A stretch of 64,000 nucleotides of DNA from Sedimentitalea sp041224545 (GTDB lineage Bacteria > Pseudomonadota > Alphaproteobacteria > Rhodobacterales > Rhodobacteraceae): NCBI RefSeq assembly GCF_041224545.1, contig NZ_JBGFGP010000166.1, positions 124,001 through 188,000 on the forward strand, in the 5' to 3' direction. Every line of letters begins with the position of its first letter. Position 1 is the first letter of the stretch. The translations under genes were made by a program, and so were the position numbers. Below, one piece after another: positions 33,107-42,915 of this stretch. The notes below the pieces were generated by a model. The model saw nothing but the letters and a program-made list of their open reading frames with translations, was not told the DNA's origin and did no database searches.

Positions 33107-35239
33107 ATGGAAACCATCATCCTCTTTGCTCCGCTTCTCGGTGCCCTGATCTGCGGGTTCGGGTGGAAGTTCATTGGCGAAACCGCGGCGATGTGGGTGG
33201 CGACCGGTCTGCTGTTCCTGTCCTGCCTGTTGTCCTGGGTCGTGTTCTTTTCCTTTGATGGTGTGACGTCGCAAATCCCGATGCTGCGCTATATCGAAAG
33301 CGGAACGCTGGCGACCGAATGGGCGATCCGTATGGACCGTCTGACCGCCATCATGCTGATTGTCGTGACCACGGTGTCCGCGCTCGTGCATCTCTACAGC
33401 TTTGGCTACATGGACAATGATCCCCAGTGGAAAGAAGGTGAAACCTACAAGCCCCGGTTCTTTGCCTATCTGTCTTTCTTTACCTTTGCGATGTTGATGC
33501 TCGTGACATCCGACAACCTCGTTCAGATGTTTTTCGGCTGGGAAGGGGTGGGCGTCGCGTCATACCTGCTGATCGGGTTCTACTATCGCAAACCTTCGGC
33601 CAATGCCGCCGCGATCAAGGCTTTCGTGGTCAACCGGGTTGGCGATTTCGGCTTTGCACTCGGTATCTTCGCGCTGTTCTTCCTGGTGGACAGCATCGAC
33701 ATGAACGACATCTTCGATGCCGCTCCTGTGCTTGCCGAAACACAGCTCAGCTTTCTGTGGGCGGAGTGGAACGCCGCAAACCTGATCGGCGTGTTGCTGT
33801 TCATCGGCGCGATGGGGAAATCGGCGCAACTTTTCCTGCACACATGGTTGCCCGACGCGATGGAAGGCCCGACGCCGGTTTCGGCGCTGATCCACGCCGC
33901 GACAATGGTGACTGCGGGGGTGTTCCTTGTCTGCCGCATGTCGCCGCTGTTTGAATTTGCGCCCGGTGCCACCGCCTTCATCACTGTTCTCGGGGCGTCC
34001 ACCGCGTTCTTCGCGGCCACCGTGGGTCTGGTTCAGACCGATATCAAGCGGGTCATCGCCTATTCGACCTGTTCCCAGCTTGGCTATATGTTCGTGGCCG
34101 CCGGTGTCGGGATGTATTCGGCTGCGATGTTCCACCTGTTTACCCACGCGTTTTTCAAGGCGCTGTTGTTCCTGGGGGCCGGCTCGGTCATCCACGCCAT
34201 GCATCACGAGCAGGACATGACCAACTATGGCAACCTGCGCAAGAAAATCCCCTATACCTACTGGGCGATGATGATCGGCACATTGGCGATCACCGGTGTC
34301 GGCATTCCGCTCACCACGATCGGTTTTGCCGGTTTCCTCTCCAAGGACGCCATCATCGAGAGCGCCTATGCGGGTGGATCAGCTTACGGCTTCTGGATGC
34401 TGGTAATCGCGGCGGCCATGACCAGTTTCTACAGCTGGCGATTGATCTTCCTGACCTTCTTTGGCGAGGAACGCGGCGACAAGCACACGCATGAGCACGC
34501 TCATGAAAGCCCGATGGTGATGTTGATCCCGTTGGGTGTGCTGAGCCTTGGTGCGGTCTTTGCGGGCATGCTCTGGTACGGCAGCTTCTTTGGTCACGCC
34601 GATCAGGTGGGGAAATTCTACGGTATTCCGGTCGCCGAGGCGGCGGCATCGGATGAAAATGGCGGGCATGGGACCGAGGAGCAGCCCGAAGAGGCCGCCG
34701 ATCATGGCACGGAATCAGAGGCCAGCGAAGCGGATCAGGGCGAGGCGACGGAAGGCGAGCATCATTACGTCTTTGCCGGTGAACCGGGCGACGGCGCGCT
34801 GTATTTCGCACCGGACAACCACGTTCTGGACGATGCCCATGCGGCACCGGCCTGGGTCAAGGTGTCGCCCTTTGTCGCGATGCTGCTGGGGCTCGGGATT
34901 GCGATCTGGTTCTACCTCGTCAATCCGGCACTTCCGGCGCGGCTCGCCGAGAACCAGCGGCCGCTCTACCTCTTCCTCAAGAACAAGTGGTATTTCGACG
35001 AGCTCTATGACGCGCTCTTCGTGAAACCCGCGCTTCGCATCGGTCGCCTGCTCTGGAAACGCGGGGATGTCGGCCTGATCGACGGCTTCCTCAATGGCGT
35101 GGCGATGGGCATCGTGCCGTTCTTTACCCGGCTCGCAGGGCGTGCGCAGTCCGGCTTCATCTTTACCTACGCGTTCTGGATGGTGCTTGGTGTCGCCGCG
35201 CTTGTCACATGGATGTCGATCGGCGGAGGAGCGAACTGA
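33107..35239 (+). CDS. nuoL: NADH-quinone oxidoreductase subunit L
   Basis: A 710-residue antiporter-like subunit (ND5) with the long lateral helix. Conserved features are FFGWEGVGVASYLLIGFYY, the key Lys in GKSAQLFLHTWLPDAMEGPTPVSALIHAATMV (shorter pieces GKSAQLF and WLPDAMEGPT), and DIKRVIAYSTCSQLGYM. It is longer than E. coli NuoL partly because of a His-rich stretch (DKHTHEHAHES) at about 34475-34510 and an acidic loop at 34630-34790. It overlaps nuoM by one base (TGATG). Confidence 0.97.
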   Translation: METIILFAPLLGALICGFGWKFIGETAAMWVATGLLFLSCLLSWVVFFSFDGVTSQIPMLRYIESGTLATEWAIRMDRLTAIMLIVVTTVSALVHLYSFGYMDNDPQWKEGETYKPRFFAYLSFFTFAMLMLVTSDNLVQMFFGWEGVGVASYLLIGFYYRKPSANAAAIKAFVVNRVGDFGFALGIFALFFLVDSIDMNDIFDAAPVLAETQLSFLWAEWNAANLIGVLLFIGAMGKSAQLFLHTWLPDAMEGPTPVSALIHAATMVTAGVFLVCRMSPLFEFAPGATAFITVLGASTAFFAATVGLVQTDIKRVIAYSTCSQLGYMFVAAGVGMYSAAMFHLFTHAFFKALLFLGAGSVIHAMHHEQDMTNYGNLRKKIPYTYWAMMIGTLAITGVGIPLTTIGFAGFLSKDAIIESAYAGGSAYGFWMLVIAAAMTSFYSWRLIFLTFFGEERGDKHTHEHAHESPMVMLIPLGVLSLGAVFAGMLWYGSFFGHADQVGKFYGIPVAEAAASDENGGHGTEEQPEEAADHGTESEASEADQGEATEGEHHYVFAGEPGDGALYFAPDNHVLDDAHAAPAWVKVSPFVAMLLGLGIAIWFYLVNPALPARLAENQRPLYLFLKNKWYFDELYDALFVKPALRIGRLLWKRGDVGLIDGFLNGVAMGIVPFFTRLAGRAQSGFIFTYAFWMVLGVAALVTWMSIGGGAN

Positions 35240-36780
35240 TGGATAACATCCTTTCCATAGTCACCTTCGTTCCGGCTCTGGCGGCGCTGATCCTGGTGGT
35301 TTTCCTGCGCGGCGATGACGAGGCGGCGCAACGCAATGCCAAGTATGTCGCCCTGTTTGCAACCAGCGTGACGTTCCTCGTGTCGCTGGGCATCTATTTC
35401 GAATTCGACCCGAACGACACCGGCTTTCAGTTCGTGGAGCAATCGGATTGGCTGCTGGGGCTGCAATACAAGATGGGCGTGGACGGTATCAGCGTACTGT
35501 TCGTGATGCTGACCACCTTCATCATGCCGCTTACCATTCTGGCGAGCTGGAATGTGACCGTGCGGGTCAAGGAATACATGGTCGCCTTCCTGTTGCTCGA
35601 AACGCTGATGCTCGGCGTGTTCACGGCGCTCGATCTGGTGCTGTTCTACCTGTTCTTCGAGGCGGGCCTCATCCCGATGTTCCTGATCATCGGGATCTGG
35701 GGCGGCAAGAACCGGATCTATGCCAGCTTCAAGTTCTTCCTCTACACGTTCCTCGGTTCAGTATTGATGCTGGTGGCGATGGTGGCCATGTTCTCGGATG
35801 CCGGCACGACCGATATCGAGATCCTGCTGACCCACCAGTTTGGCAGCGAGACCTTCAGCCTGATGGGCATGCAGATCGTCGGGGGCATGCAGACGCTGCT
35901 GTTCCTCGCGTTTTTCGCGAGCTTCGCGGTCAAGATGCCGATGTGGCCGGTTCACACCTGGCTGCCGGATGCGCACGTGCAGGCGCCGACCGCCGGTTCG
36001 GTGGTGCTGGCTGCAATCCTGCTCAAGATGGGCGGCTACGGGTTCCTGCGCTTCAGCCTGCCGATGTTCCCGGTCGGGGCGGATGTCATGGCTCCCGTGG
36101 TGCTCTGGATGAGCGCGATCGCCATCGTCTACACGTCGCTTGTGGCGCTGGTGCAGGAAGACATGAAAAAGCTGATTGCCTATTCGTCTGTCGCGCATAT
36201 GGGCTTTGTCACCATGGGCATTTTTGCGGCGAACCAGCAGGGTGTGGATGGCGCGATCTTTCAGATGCTGAGCCACGGTTTCATCTCGGCGGCGCTGTTT
36301 CTCTGTGTCGGCGTGATCTATGACCGGATGCATACCCGCGAAATCGACGCCTATGGCGGGCTTGTCGTGCGAATGCCCGCCTATGCGCTGGTTTTCATGT
36401 TCTTCACGATGGGCAATGTGGGCCTGCCCGGCACCTCCGGTTTTGTCGGCGAATTCCTGACGATGATGGGTGCCTTTCAGGTCAACACCTGGGTTACAGC
36501 CGTTGCGGCGACCGGTGTGATCTTCAGCGCGGCCTACGCTCTTTGGTTGTATCGGCGCGTGGTGTTCGGAGATCTGATCAAGGAGAGTCTGCGCACCATT
36601 CAGGACATGTCGGGCCGCGAGCGCGCGATCTTTGCGCCGCTGGTGGTGATGACGCTGCTGCTGGGCGTATACCCGTCGCTGGTGACAGATATCATCGGTC
36701 CATCGACCACGGCTCTGCTAGCGAGCTATGACACTGCGCTGACGGCGGCGGAAACCGCCAATCAGCTTGCATCGAATTGA
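35239..36780 (+). CDS. nuoM: NADH-quinone oxidoreductase subunit M
   Basis: A 513-residue antiporter-like proton-pumping subunit (ND4). Family motifs are LFFEAGLIPMFLIIGIWGG with the conserved Glu, VKMPMWPVHTWLPDAHVQAPTAGSV (as VKMPMWPVHTWLPDAH), and DMKKLIAYSSVAHMGFV. ATG 35239 is coupled to nuoL; the frame open from 35209 is upstream read-through of nuoL. Confidence 0.97.
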   Translation: MDNILSIVTFVPALAALILVVFLRGDDEAAQRNAKYVALFATSVTFLVSLGIYFEFDPNDTGFQFVEQSDWLLGLQYKMGVDGISVLFVMLTTFIMPLTILASWNVTVRVKEYMVAFLLLETLMLGVFTALDLVLFYLFFEAGLIPMFLIIGIWGGKNRIYASFKFFLYTFLGSVLMLVAMVAMFSDAGTTDIEILLTHQFGSETFSLMGMQIVGGMQTLLFLAFFASFAVKMPMWPVHTWLPDAHVQAPTAGSVVLAAILLKMGGYGFLRFSLPMFPVGADVMAPVVLWMSAIAIVYTSLVALVQEDMKKLIAYSSVAHMGFVTMGIFAANQQGVDGAIFQMLSHGFISAALFLCVGVIYDRMHTREIDAYGGLVVRMPAYALVFMFFTMGNVGLPGTSGFVGEFLTMMGAFQVNTWVTAVAATGVIFSAAYALWLYRRVVFGDLIKESLRTIQDMSGRERAIFAPLVVMTLLLGVYPSLVTDIIGPSTTALLASYDTALTAAETANQLASN

Positions 36781-36793
36781 GGGGGCCGGACCT

Positions 36794-38233
36794 ATGATCC
36801 AGGCTGATCTGACCGTAATCATTCCGGAAATCGTGCTGGCGGTGTTTGCAATGCTGGCTCTGCTCGGCGCGGCCTATACCGGCAAGGACCGGCTCGGCCC
36901 GGCACTTGTCTGGGCGACCTCTGCGTTGATGGTGATACTTGGCATTTTCATCGCCACCCGGGACATCGGCACCAGCATCGCATTTGGAGGCATGTTCGTG
37001 GATGACGGGTTTGCCCGTTTCTCCAAGGTCACGATCCTGATGTCGGCCGCGGCTGTGTTGCTGATGAGTCAGGATTACATGTCGCGCAGGGGGCTGCTTC
37101 GCTTCGAATACCCGCTGCTCGTCGCACTGGCGTCGGTCGGCATGATGATGATGGTCAGCGCCGGCGACCTGATGTCGCTCTACATGGGCCTCGAACTGCA
37201 ATCGCTGGCGCTCTACGTCGTTGCCGCGTTGCGTCGGGACAGCGTGAAATCCACCGAGGCCGGGTTGAAATACTTTGTGCTGGGCGCGCTGAGTTCGGGG
37301 TTGCTGCTCTATGGTGCGTCGCTGGTTTACGGGTATGCCGGGACGACCCTGTTCGCGGGGATCATCCAGACTGCGCAGCATGGCGATGTGTCGCTGGGTC
37401 TGCTCTTCGGTCTCATTTTCGTGATCTCGGGCCTGGCGTTCAAGATCAGTGCCGTCCCCTTCCACATGTGGACCCCGGACGTCTACGAAGGCTCGCCCAC
37501 CCCCGTGACCGCTTTCTTTGCGACCGCGCCCAAGATGGCGGCAATGGGTCTGTTTGCGCGGGTGTTGCATGACGCGTTCGGCCATGCGGTTGCCGACTGG
37601 CAGCAGGTGATTGCCCTGCTTTCGGTTCTGTCGATGTTCGTCGGGGCCGTCGCCGCGATCGGACAGCGCGACATCAAGCGGCTGATGGCCTATTCCTCGA
37701 TTGCGCATATGGGTTTTGCGCTGATGGGGCTTGCCGCCGGCACCGAGTTCGGTGTGCAGGCAATGCTGATCTATATGGCGATTTATGTCACGATGAACGT
37801 CGGAACATTTGCCTTTATCCTGATGATGGAAAAGGACGGGCGTCCAGTGACCGAAATCAGCGCCCTCAATCTCTATGCCCGGCGCGAACCCGGGCGGGCG
37901 CTGGCAATGCTGATCTTGCTGTTCTCGCTGGCGGGCGTGCCGCCAATGCTCGGTTTCTTCGGCAAGTTCTACGTGCTGCGCGCGGCCTATGATGGTGGCC
38001 TGGCTTGGCTGGCGGTTGCCGGTGTCATCGCCTCGGTGATCGGGGCCTTCTATTATCTGCGGATCGTCTATTTCATGTATTTCGGCGACGAGGGTGCCGA
38101 GCTGGAAACCAACGCCTCGCCCGTGCTCTGGGGATTTCTGATGGCGTCGGCTGCCGTGATGTTGCTGGGTATCGTCAACATGTTCGGCGTCGAAGGCGCG
38201 GCGGCCGCGGCGGCGGCGACGTTGCTTCAGTGA
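36794..38233 (+). CDS. nuoN: NADH-quinone oxidoreductase subunit N
   Basis: A 479-residue antiporter-like subunit (ND2), last of the complex. It shows YMGLELQSLALYVVAALRRDS (GLELQSLALYV), the Lys in FKISAVPFHMWTPDVYEGSPTPV (VPFHMWTPDVYEG) and DIKRLMAYSSIAHMGFAL. The C terminus is alanine-rich. birA begins 46 bases later in the same direction and probably shares the transcript. Confidence 0.97.
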   Translation: MIQADLTVIIPEIVLAVFAMLALLGAAYTGKDRLGPALVWATSALMVILGIFIATRDIGTSIAFGGMFVDDGFARFSKVTILMSAAAVLLMSQDYMSRRGLLRFEYPLLVALASVGMMMMVSAGDLMSLYMGLELQSLALYVVAALRRDSVKSTEAGLKYFVLGALSSGLLLYGASLVYGYAGTTLFAGIIQTAQHGDVSLGLLFGLIFVISGLAFKISAVPFHMWTPDVYEGSPTPVTAFFATAPKMAAMGLFARVLHDAFGHAVADWQQVIALLSVLSMFVGAVAAIGQRDIKRLMAYSSIAHMGFALMGLAAGTEFGVQAMLIYMAIYVTMNVGTFAFILMMEKDGRPVTEISALNLYARREPGRALAMLILLFSLAGVPPMLGFFGKFYVLRAAYDGGLAWLAVAGVIASVIGAFYYLRIVYFMYFGDEGAELETNASPVLWGFLMASAAVMLLGIVNMFGVEGAAAAAAATLLQ

Positions 38234-38279
38234 GCCGGCTTGGCCTTTTCCGTCCGCACACCATGACCGCGACGGCGAC

Positions 38280-39035
38280 ATGGGCATGACCCAGTGGCCC
38301 GATGGCTATGGTCGCCGTGTGCTTGACGAAGTCGATTCGACATTGAACGAAGCGGCCCGCATCGCGCCGGAACTCGCCGGTCCGGAATGGATCATGGCAC
38401 ATCGCCAGACCGCCGCGCGGGGTCGTCGTGGCCGGGCCTGGTCCAATCCGGAGGGCAATCTCGCGGCGACACTGGTGCTGTTTCCGCAGGAGCCGCCGGC
38501 GGTTGCCGCGCTCCGCTCGTTCGTGGCTTCGCTGGCGCTGTTTGATGCCTGTGTCGCCGTCTGTGGCCGCAACGAGGGGTTCGAGTTGAAATGGCCGAAC
38601 GATGTCCTGCTGAATGGCGGCAAGCTGGCGGGCATACTGCTTGAAAGCTCGGGGCGGGGGCCACGGATAGGGCATCTGGCAATCGGAATTGGCGTCAACC
38701 TCGTCGATGCGCCGTCATCGGAAATGGTGGAACCGGGTGCGGTGCCTCCTGTCTCGCTGCTCTCGTCGACCGGAGCGCGGGTTGATGCGGAAACTTTCCT
38801 GACCTTTCTGGCCGCCGCCTATGCCCGCCATGAAACCGCGTTCACAGCCTACGGGTTCGAGCCGATCCGTACCGCCTGGCTCAACCGGGCGGCGCGGCTG
38901 GGCGAGGTGATCACCGCACGCACCGGGAACAGCGAAACCACCGGTACGTTCCAGACGGTGGACGCCCAGGGAAACCTTGTTCTAAACACCAGCAGAGGCC
39001 GCGTGACGATCCCGGCGGCCGATGTCTATTTCTGA
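38280..39035 (+). CDS. birA: Biotin--[acetyl-CoA-carboxylase] ligase
   Basis: A 251-residue class I biotin protein ligase without the N-terminal DNA-binding domain of E. coli BirA, so it is not expected to be a repressor. Motifs are VDSTLNEAAR (substrate entry), QTAARGRRGRAW (biotinyl-AMP loop, usual GRGRxGR), LKWPNDVLLNGGKLAGILLE and GIGVNL. It would attach biotin to the MCC alpha subunit encoded at 13806 and to acetyl-CoA carboxylase. It sits between nuoN and coaX. Confidence 0.95.
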   Translation: MGMTQWPDGYGRRVLDEVDSTLNEAARIAPELAGPEWIMAHRQTAARGRRGRAWSNPEGNLAATLVLFPQEPPAVAALRSFVASLALFDACVAVCGRNEGFELKWPNDVLLNGGKLAGILLESSGRGPRIGHLAIGIGVNLVDAPSSEMVEPGAVPPVSLLSSTGARVDAETFLTFLAAAYARHETAFTAYGFEPIRTAWLNRAARLGEVITARTGNSETTGTFQTVDAQGNLVLNTSRGRVTIPAADVYF

Positions 39036-39046
39036 GGGGGTTGCGG

Positions 39047-39820
39047 ATGCTTCTCGCGATTGATTGCGGCAATACCAATACCGTCTTCTCGATCTGGGAT
39101 GGCGAACAGTTTCTGTGCACCCTGCGCACATCGACCCATCACGCCCGGACCGCAGATGCCTATTTCACGTGGTATTCGACCCTTGTGAAGCATTACGGGA
39201 TCGAGGTGGAAATCGACGATGTGATCATCTCGTCCACAGTGCCCCGTGTGGTCTATAACCTGCGGGTTTTTTCCGATCGGTTCTTCGGGTGCCGGCCCAT
39301 CGTGGTGGGCAAGCCCGACTGCCTGCTGCCCCATGAGCCGCGCGTCGATCTGGGCACGCAGGTCGGCCCCGACCGGCTGGTGAATGCGGCGGGGGCGTTC
39401 GATCGTCACGGCGGTGATCTGATTGTCGTGGATTTCGGCACCGCGACCACTTTTGATGTTGTGGCCAGCGACGGAGCCTATATTGGTGGCGTGATCGCGC
39501 CGGGTGTCAACCTGAGCCTCGAGGCGCTGCACATGGCCGCCGCTGCCCTGCCGCACGTGGATATCAGCGTTCCGCAAAAGGTGATCGGAACCAACACCCT
39601 CGAATGTATGCAATCCGGCATTTTCTGGGGCTATGTGGGACTGGTCCGCGAGATATGCACACGGGTCAAGGCCGAGCGGGATCGGGACATGCGGGTGATC
39701 GCCACTGGCGGGCTGGCCCCGCTGTTTCAGCACAGCGCGGATCTGTTCGACGAGATGGAAGAAGACCTGACGATGCACGGCCTGACCGTGATCCACAAGT
39801 ATAACAAGGACAACGGCTGA
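39047..39820 (+). CDS. coaX: Type III pantothenate kinase
   Basis: A 257-residue CoaX that phosphorylates pantothenate in the first step of CoA synthesis. It has the ASKHA-fold phosphate motif DCGNTNTVFSIWDG at the N terminus, GPDRLVNAAGAF (substrate), and DFGTATTFDVV with a GVIAPGVNLS segment. ATG 39047 gives the usual start MLLAIDCGNT; the frame opens two codons earlier. The birA-coaX-rnj order after nuoN is, to my knowledge, typical of Rhodobacterales. Confidence 0.95.
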   Translation: MLLAIDCGNTNTVFSIWDGEQFLCTLRTSTHHARTADAYFTWYSTLVKHYGIEVEIDDVIISSTVPRVVYNLRVFSDRFFGCRPIVVGKPDCLLPHEPRVDLGTQVGPDRLVNAAGAFDRHGGDLIVVDFGTATTFDVVASDGAYIGGVIAPGVNLSLEALHMAAAALPHVDISVPQKVIGTNTLECMQSGIFWGYVGLVREICTRVKAERDRDMRVIATGGLAPLFQHSADLFDEMEEDLTMHGLTVIHKYNKDNG

Positions 39821-39824
39821 CCCG

Positions 39825-41492
39825 ATGACAAGCAAGAGACTGGTTTACCTGCCGCTTGGCGGGGCGGGCGAAATTGGCATGAATGCCTATCTCTACGGAT
39901 ACGGCGCGCCCGACAAGGAACGTTTCATCCTTGTCGATCTGGGCGTGACCTTTCCGGATATGGACGGTTCGCCCGGCGTTGACCTGATCCTGCCTGACAT
40001 CACCTGGCTCAAGGAGCGGGCCGACCGGCTGGATGCCATCTTTGTCACTCATGCGCACGAAGATCACGTGGGGGCGGTCGCGCATTTTTATGGCGATCTG
40101 GCCGCGCCCGTCTATGCCCGCGCCTTTACCGCCAATATCGCGCGCCGCAAGATGGCAGAGCTTGGCCATCCAGAGGACGCGGTTCGGACCTGTTCGGCCT
40201 GGCCTGAACAGGTCACGGCCGGCCCGTTCAAGGTGGGTTTCCTGCCCATCTCGCACTCGATTCCCGAAAGCGGCGCACTTGTCATCGACACGCCGGACGG
40301 GCGGGTGATCCACACGGGCGATTTCAAGCTCGATCCGACGCCGGTCGTGGGCGAGCCGTTTGATCCGGGGCTCTGGGCCGAGGTCTGCAAGGATGGCGTG
40401 CGCGCGCTGGTCTGTGATTCCACAAATGTGTTTTCGCCCGATCCGGGGCGTTCGGAACTGTCGCTTGGTCCGGCGCTCGAAGAGCTGGTTGCGGGCGCGG
40501 CGGGCATGGTCGTCGCGACGACCTTTGCCAGCAACGTGGCGCGGGTCAAGACGCTGGCCGAGGCGGGGCACCGGGCCGGGCGCTCGATCGTGCTGCTGGG
40601 CCGCGCCATGGAACGGATGGTCGAAGCCGCCAGAGAGACCGGCGTCTTGTCCGGCTTTCCGACCACGATCAGCGACGAGGCCGCGCGCGACATCCCGCGC
40701 GAGAACCTGATGTTGCTGGTTACCGGCAGTCAGGGCGAGCGCCGCGCCGCAAGTGCGCAGCTCGCACGGGGCAAGTACCGCGGCATCCAGATGAAGGAGG
40801 GGGACATGTTCCTGTTCTCGTCCAAGACGATTCCGGGAAATGAGCGCGGAGTGATCCGCGTGATCAACCAGTTCAGCGAAATGGGCGTGGACGTGGTGGA
40901 CGACAGCAGTGGCAAATACCACGTATCGGGCCATGCCAATCGCCCGGATATCGAGCGGATGCATGACATCGTTCGCCCGCAAATGGTGATTCCGATGCAT
41001 GGCGAACATCGCCACCTGCGTGAACATGCGCGCCTTGCGACAGAGCGCGGTTATCAATCCGCCGTCGTGGTCAATGGAATGATGATGGATTTGTCCGGCA
41101 ATGCACCGAGCGTCGCGGAATATGTCGAGACCGGCCGGACCTACCTGGATGGATCGGTAAAGATCGGCGCGCTGGACGGGATCATACGCGATCGTATCCG
41201 CATGGCGCTGAACGGGCATGTGACCGTGACGGTCATTCTGGACGAGCAGGACGAGCCGTTGGGAGAGCCGTGGTGCGACACCGTCGGGCTGGCCGAAACC
41301 GGACGGTCAAACGCCTTGCTGGTCGAGGTGCTGGAAGAGGATCTGAGCCAGTTCCTTGGGCGCGCCGGAGACAAGACCCTGCGCGACGACGACAAGCTGG
41401 AAGAGGCGCTGCGCCGCACCGCCCGACAAACCGCCCAGGCCGAGATCGGCAAAAAACCCGAAGTGACGGTAGTGATCAGCCGGATGCGGTAA
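39825..41492 (+). CDS. rnj: Ribonuclease J
   Basis: A 555-residue metallo-beta-lactamase/beta-CASP nuclease acting in mRNA decay and rRNA maturation with 5'-exonuclease activity. The zinc site is HAHEDH (76-81), with further motifs ISHSIPES, HTGDFKLDPTP, and the beta-CASP NPHHGE-equivalent PMHGEHRHLREHA. LVTGSQGE is also present. A C-terminal domain follows. It starts four bases after coaX and converges on the DEAD-box helicase gene, itself an RNA-decay partner in other bacteria. Confidence 0.96.
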   Translation: MTSKRLVYLPLGGAGEIGMNAYLYGYGAPDKERFILVDLGVTFPDMDGSPGVDLILPDITWLKERADRLDAIFVTHAHEDHVGAVAHFYGDLAAPVYARAFTANIARRKMAELGHPEDAVRTCSAWPEQVTAGPFKVGFLPISHSIPESGALVIDTPDGRVIHTGDFKLDPTPVVGEPFDPGLWAEVCKDGVRALVCDSTNVFSPDPGRSELSLGPALEELVAGAAGMVVATTFASNVARVKTLAEAGHRAGRSIVLLGRAMERMVEAARETGVLSGFPTTISDEAARDIPRENLMLLVTGSQGERRAASAQLARGKYRGIQMKEGDMFLFSSKTIPGNERGVIRVINQFSEMGVDVVDDSSGKYHVSGHANRPDIERMHDIVRPQMVIPMHGEHRHLREHARLATERGYQSAVVVNGMMMDLSGNAPSVAEYVETGRTYLDGSVKIGALDGIIRDRIRMALNGHVTVTVILDEQDEPLGEPWCDTVGLAETGRSNALLVEVLEEDLSQFLGRAGDKTLRDDDKLEEALRRTARQTAQAEIGKKPEVTVVISRMR

Positions 41493-41532
41493 TCCGCTCC
41501 GGTTGCGCTGGCGGTACATCACGCGGGGCGGG

Positions 41533-42915
41533 TTACCCGGCCCGGCGCTCTTCAAAGCTGAGGGCGATGAAGCTGGGCAGGTGATCGCCCATCCCGACGA
41601 CCTTGTCGCCACCGGACGAGCGCCCGCGCGAGGACGCACCGCCCTGTTCTGCCTTTGCCTTGTTCGCGGCACCCTTGGGTGCGACATCGGACTTCTTCGG
41701 CTTGCTGCGGGTGTCCGGTTTCGGTGCCGTGTCGTCCTTGTCCGATTTGGTGGTCTTGGCCTCGGACTTCAGCGGATTGTCGCGTCGCGGGATTTCCCGT
41801 TGCACCAGCTTTTCGATATCATCCAGGTTCTTTTCGTCACGCGGAACGCAGATCATCATCGCGGTGCCATCACGCCCGGCGCGACCGGTGCGTCCGATCC
41901 GGTGCACGTAATCCTCGGCATGGCCGGGAACGTCAAAGTTGAACACATGGCTGACGCTGGGCACGTCGAGCCCGCGCGCGGCGACATCCGAAGCCACGAG
42001 AAAGCGCAGGGTGCCGTCGCGGAATCCGTCGAGGGTACGGGTGCGCTGGCTTTGATCGAGGTCGCCGTGAATGGGCGCCGCGTCATAGCCGTATTTCTTG
42101 AGCGACTTGGCGACGATATCCACGTCCATCTTGCGGTTGCAGAAGATGATCGCGTTGGTGCATTTTTCGCCTTCGGCATCGATCAGGGCGCGCAGCAGTT
42201 TGCGTTTCTCGCTGGCTTCGCGATCCTTGCGGCTGCCTTTGAACATCACCACCGATTGCGCGATATTCTCGCTGGTGGTCGCCTGGCGCGCGACCTCGAC
42301 GCGCGTTGGCGCAGACAGGAAGGTGTTGGTGATGCGCTCGATCTCGGGGGCCATCGTGGCCGAGAAGAACAGCGTTTGCCGGGTAAAGGGGGTCAGTGAA
42401 AAGATGCGCTCGATATCGGGGATGAACCCCATGTCCAGCATCCGGTCGGCTTCGTCGACCACCATGATCTGAACGCCGGTCAGCAGCAGCTTGCCGCGCT
42501 CGAAATGATCCAGCAGGCGCCCCGGCGTGGCGATCAGCACGTCGACGCCCTTGTCGATCAGCTTGTCCTGCTCGCCAAAGCTGACGCCACCGATCAGCAG
42601 CGCCTTGGTCAGTTTGACATGTTTGGCATAGGTATCGAAATTCTCGGCCACCTGCGCGGCGAGTTCCCGTGTGGGGCACAGCACCAGGCTGCGCGGCATC
42701 CGGGCGCGGGCGCGGCCACGGGCCAGCAGGGTGATCATCGGCAGGGTAAAGCTCGCGGTCTTGCCGGTGCCGGTCTGCGCGATGCCAAGCACGTCCTTGC
42801 CTTCGAGCGCGGGCGGGATCGCGCCCTCCTGAATCGGGGTCGGGGATTCGTACCCGGCCTCGTCAATTGCTTTGAGTACCTTTGGATTCAGGTTCAGTTC
42901 TGAAAATTTTGTCAT
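41533..42915 (-). CDS. DEAD-box ATP-dependent RNA helicase
   Basis: A 460-residue helicase with all core motifs: Q motif in FSELNLNPKVLKAIDEAGYESPTPIQ (short form SPTPIQEGAI), AQTGTGKT (I), PTRELAAQV (Ia), VDEADRMLDMGF (II), SATMAPEI (III), ASDVAARGLDVPSV (V) and HRIGRTGRAGRDG (VI). A lysine/serine-rich basic tail (about residues 385-445) probably binds RNA, as in RhlE/CsdA relatives. The start MTKFSELN at 42915 is chosen from family; no Shine-Dalgarno is visible and a hairpin lies just upstream. Likely roles are ribosome assembly or mRNA decay at low temperature. Confidence 0.94.
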   Translation of the reverse strand: MTKFSELNLNPKVLKAIDEAGYESPTPIQEGAIPPALEGKDVLGIAQTGTGKTASFTLPMITLLARGRARARMPRSLVLCPTRELAAQVAENFDTYAKHVKLTKALLIGGVSFGEQDKLIDKGVDVLIATPGRLLDHFERGKLLLTGVQIMVVDEADRMLDMGFIPDIERIFSLTPFTRQTLFFSATMAPEIERITNTFLSAPTRVEVARQATTSENIAQSVVMFKGSRKDREASEKRKLLRALIDAEGEKCTNAIIFCNRKMDVDIVAKSLKKYGYDAAPIHGDLDQSQRTRTLDGFRDGTLRFLVASDVAARGLDVPSVSHVFNFDVPGHAEDYVHRIGRTGRAGRDGTAMMICVPRDEKNLDDIEKLVQREIPRRDNPLKSEAKTTKSDKDDTAPKPDTRSKPKKSDVAPKGAANKAKAEQGGASSRGRSSGGDKVVGMGDHLPSFIALSFEERRAG

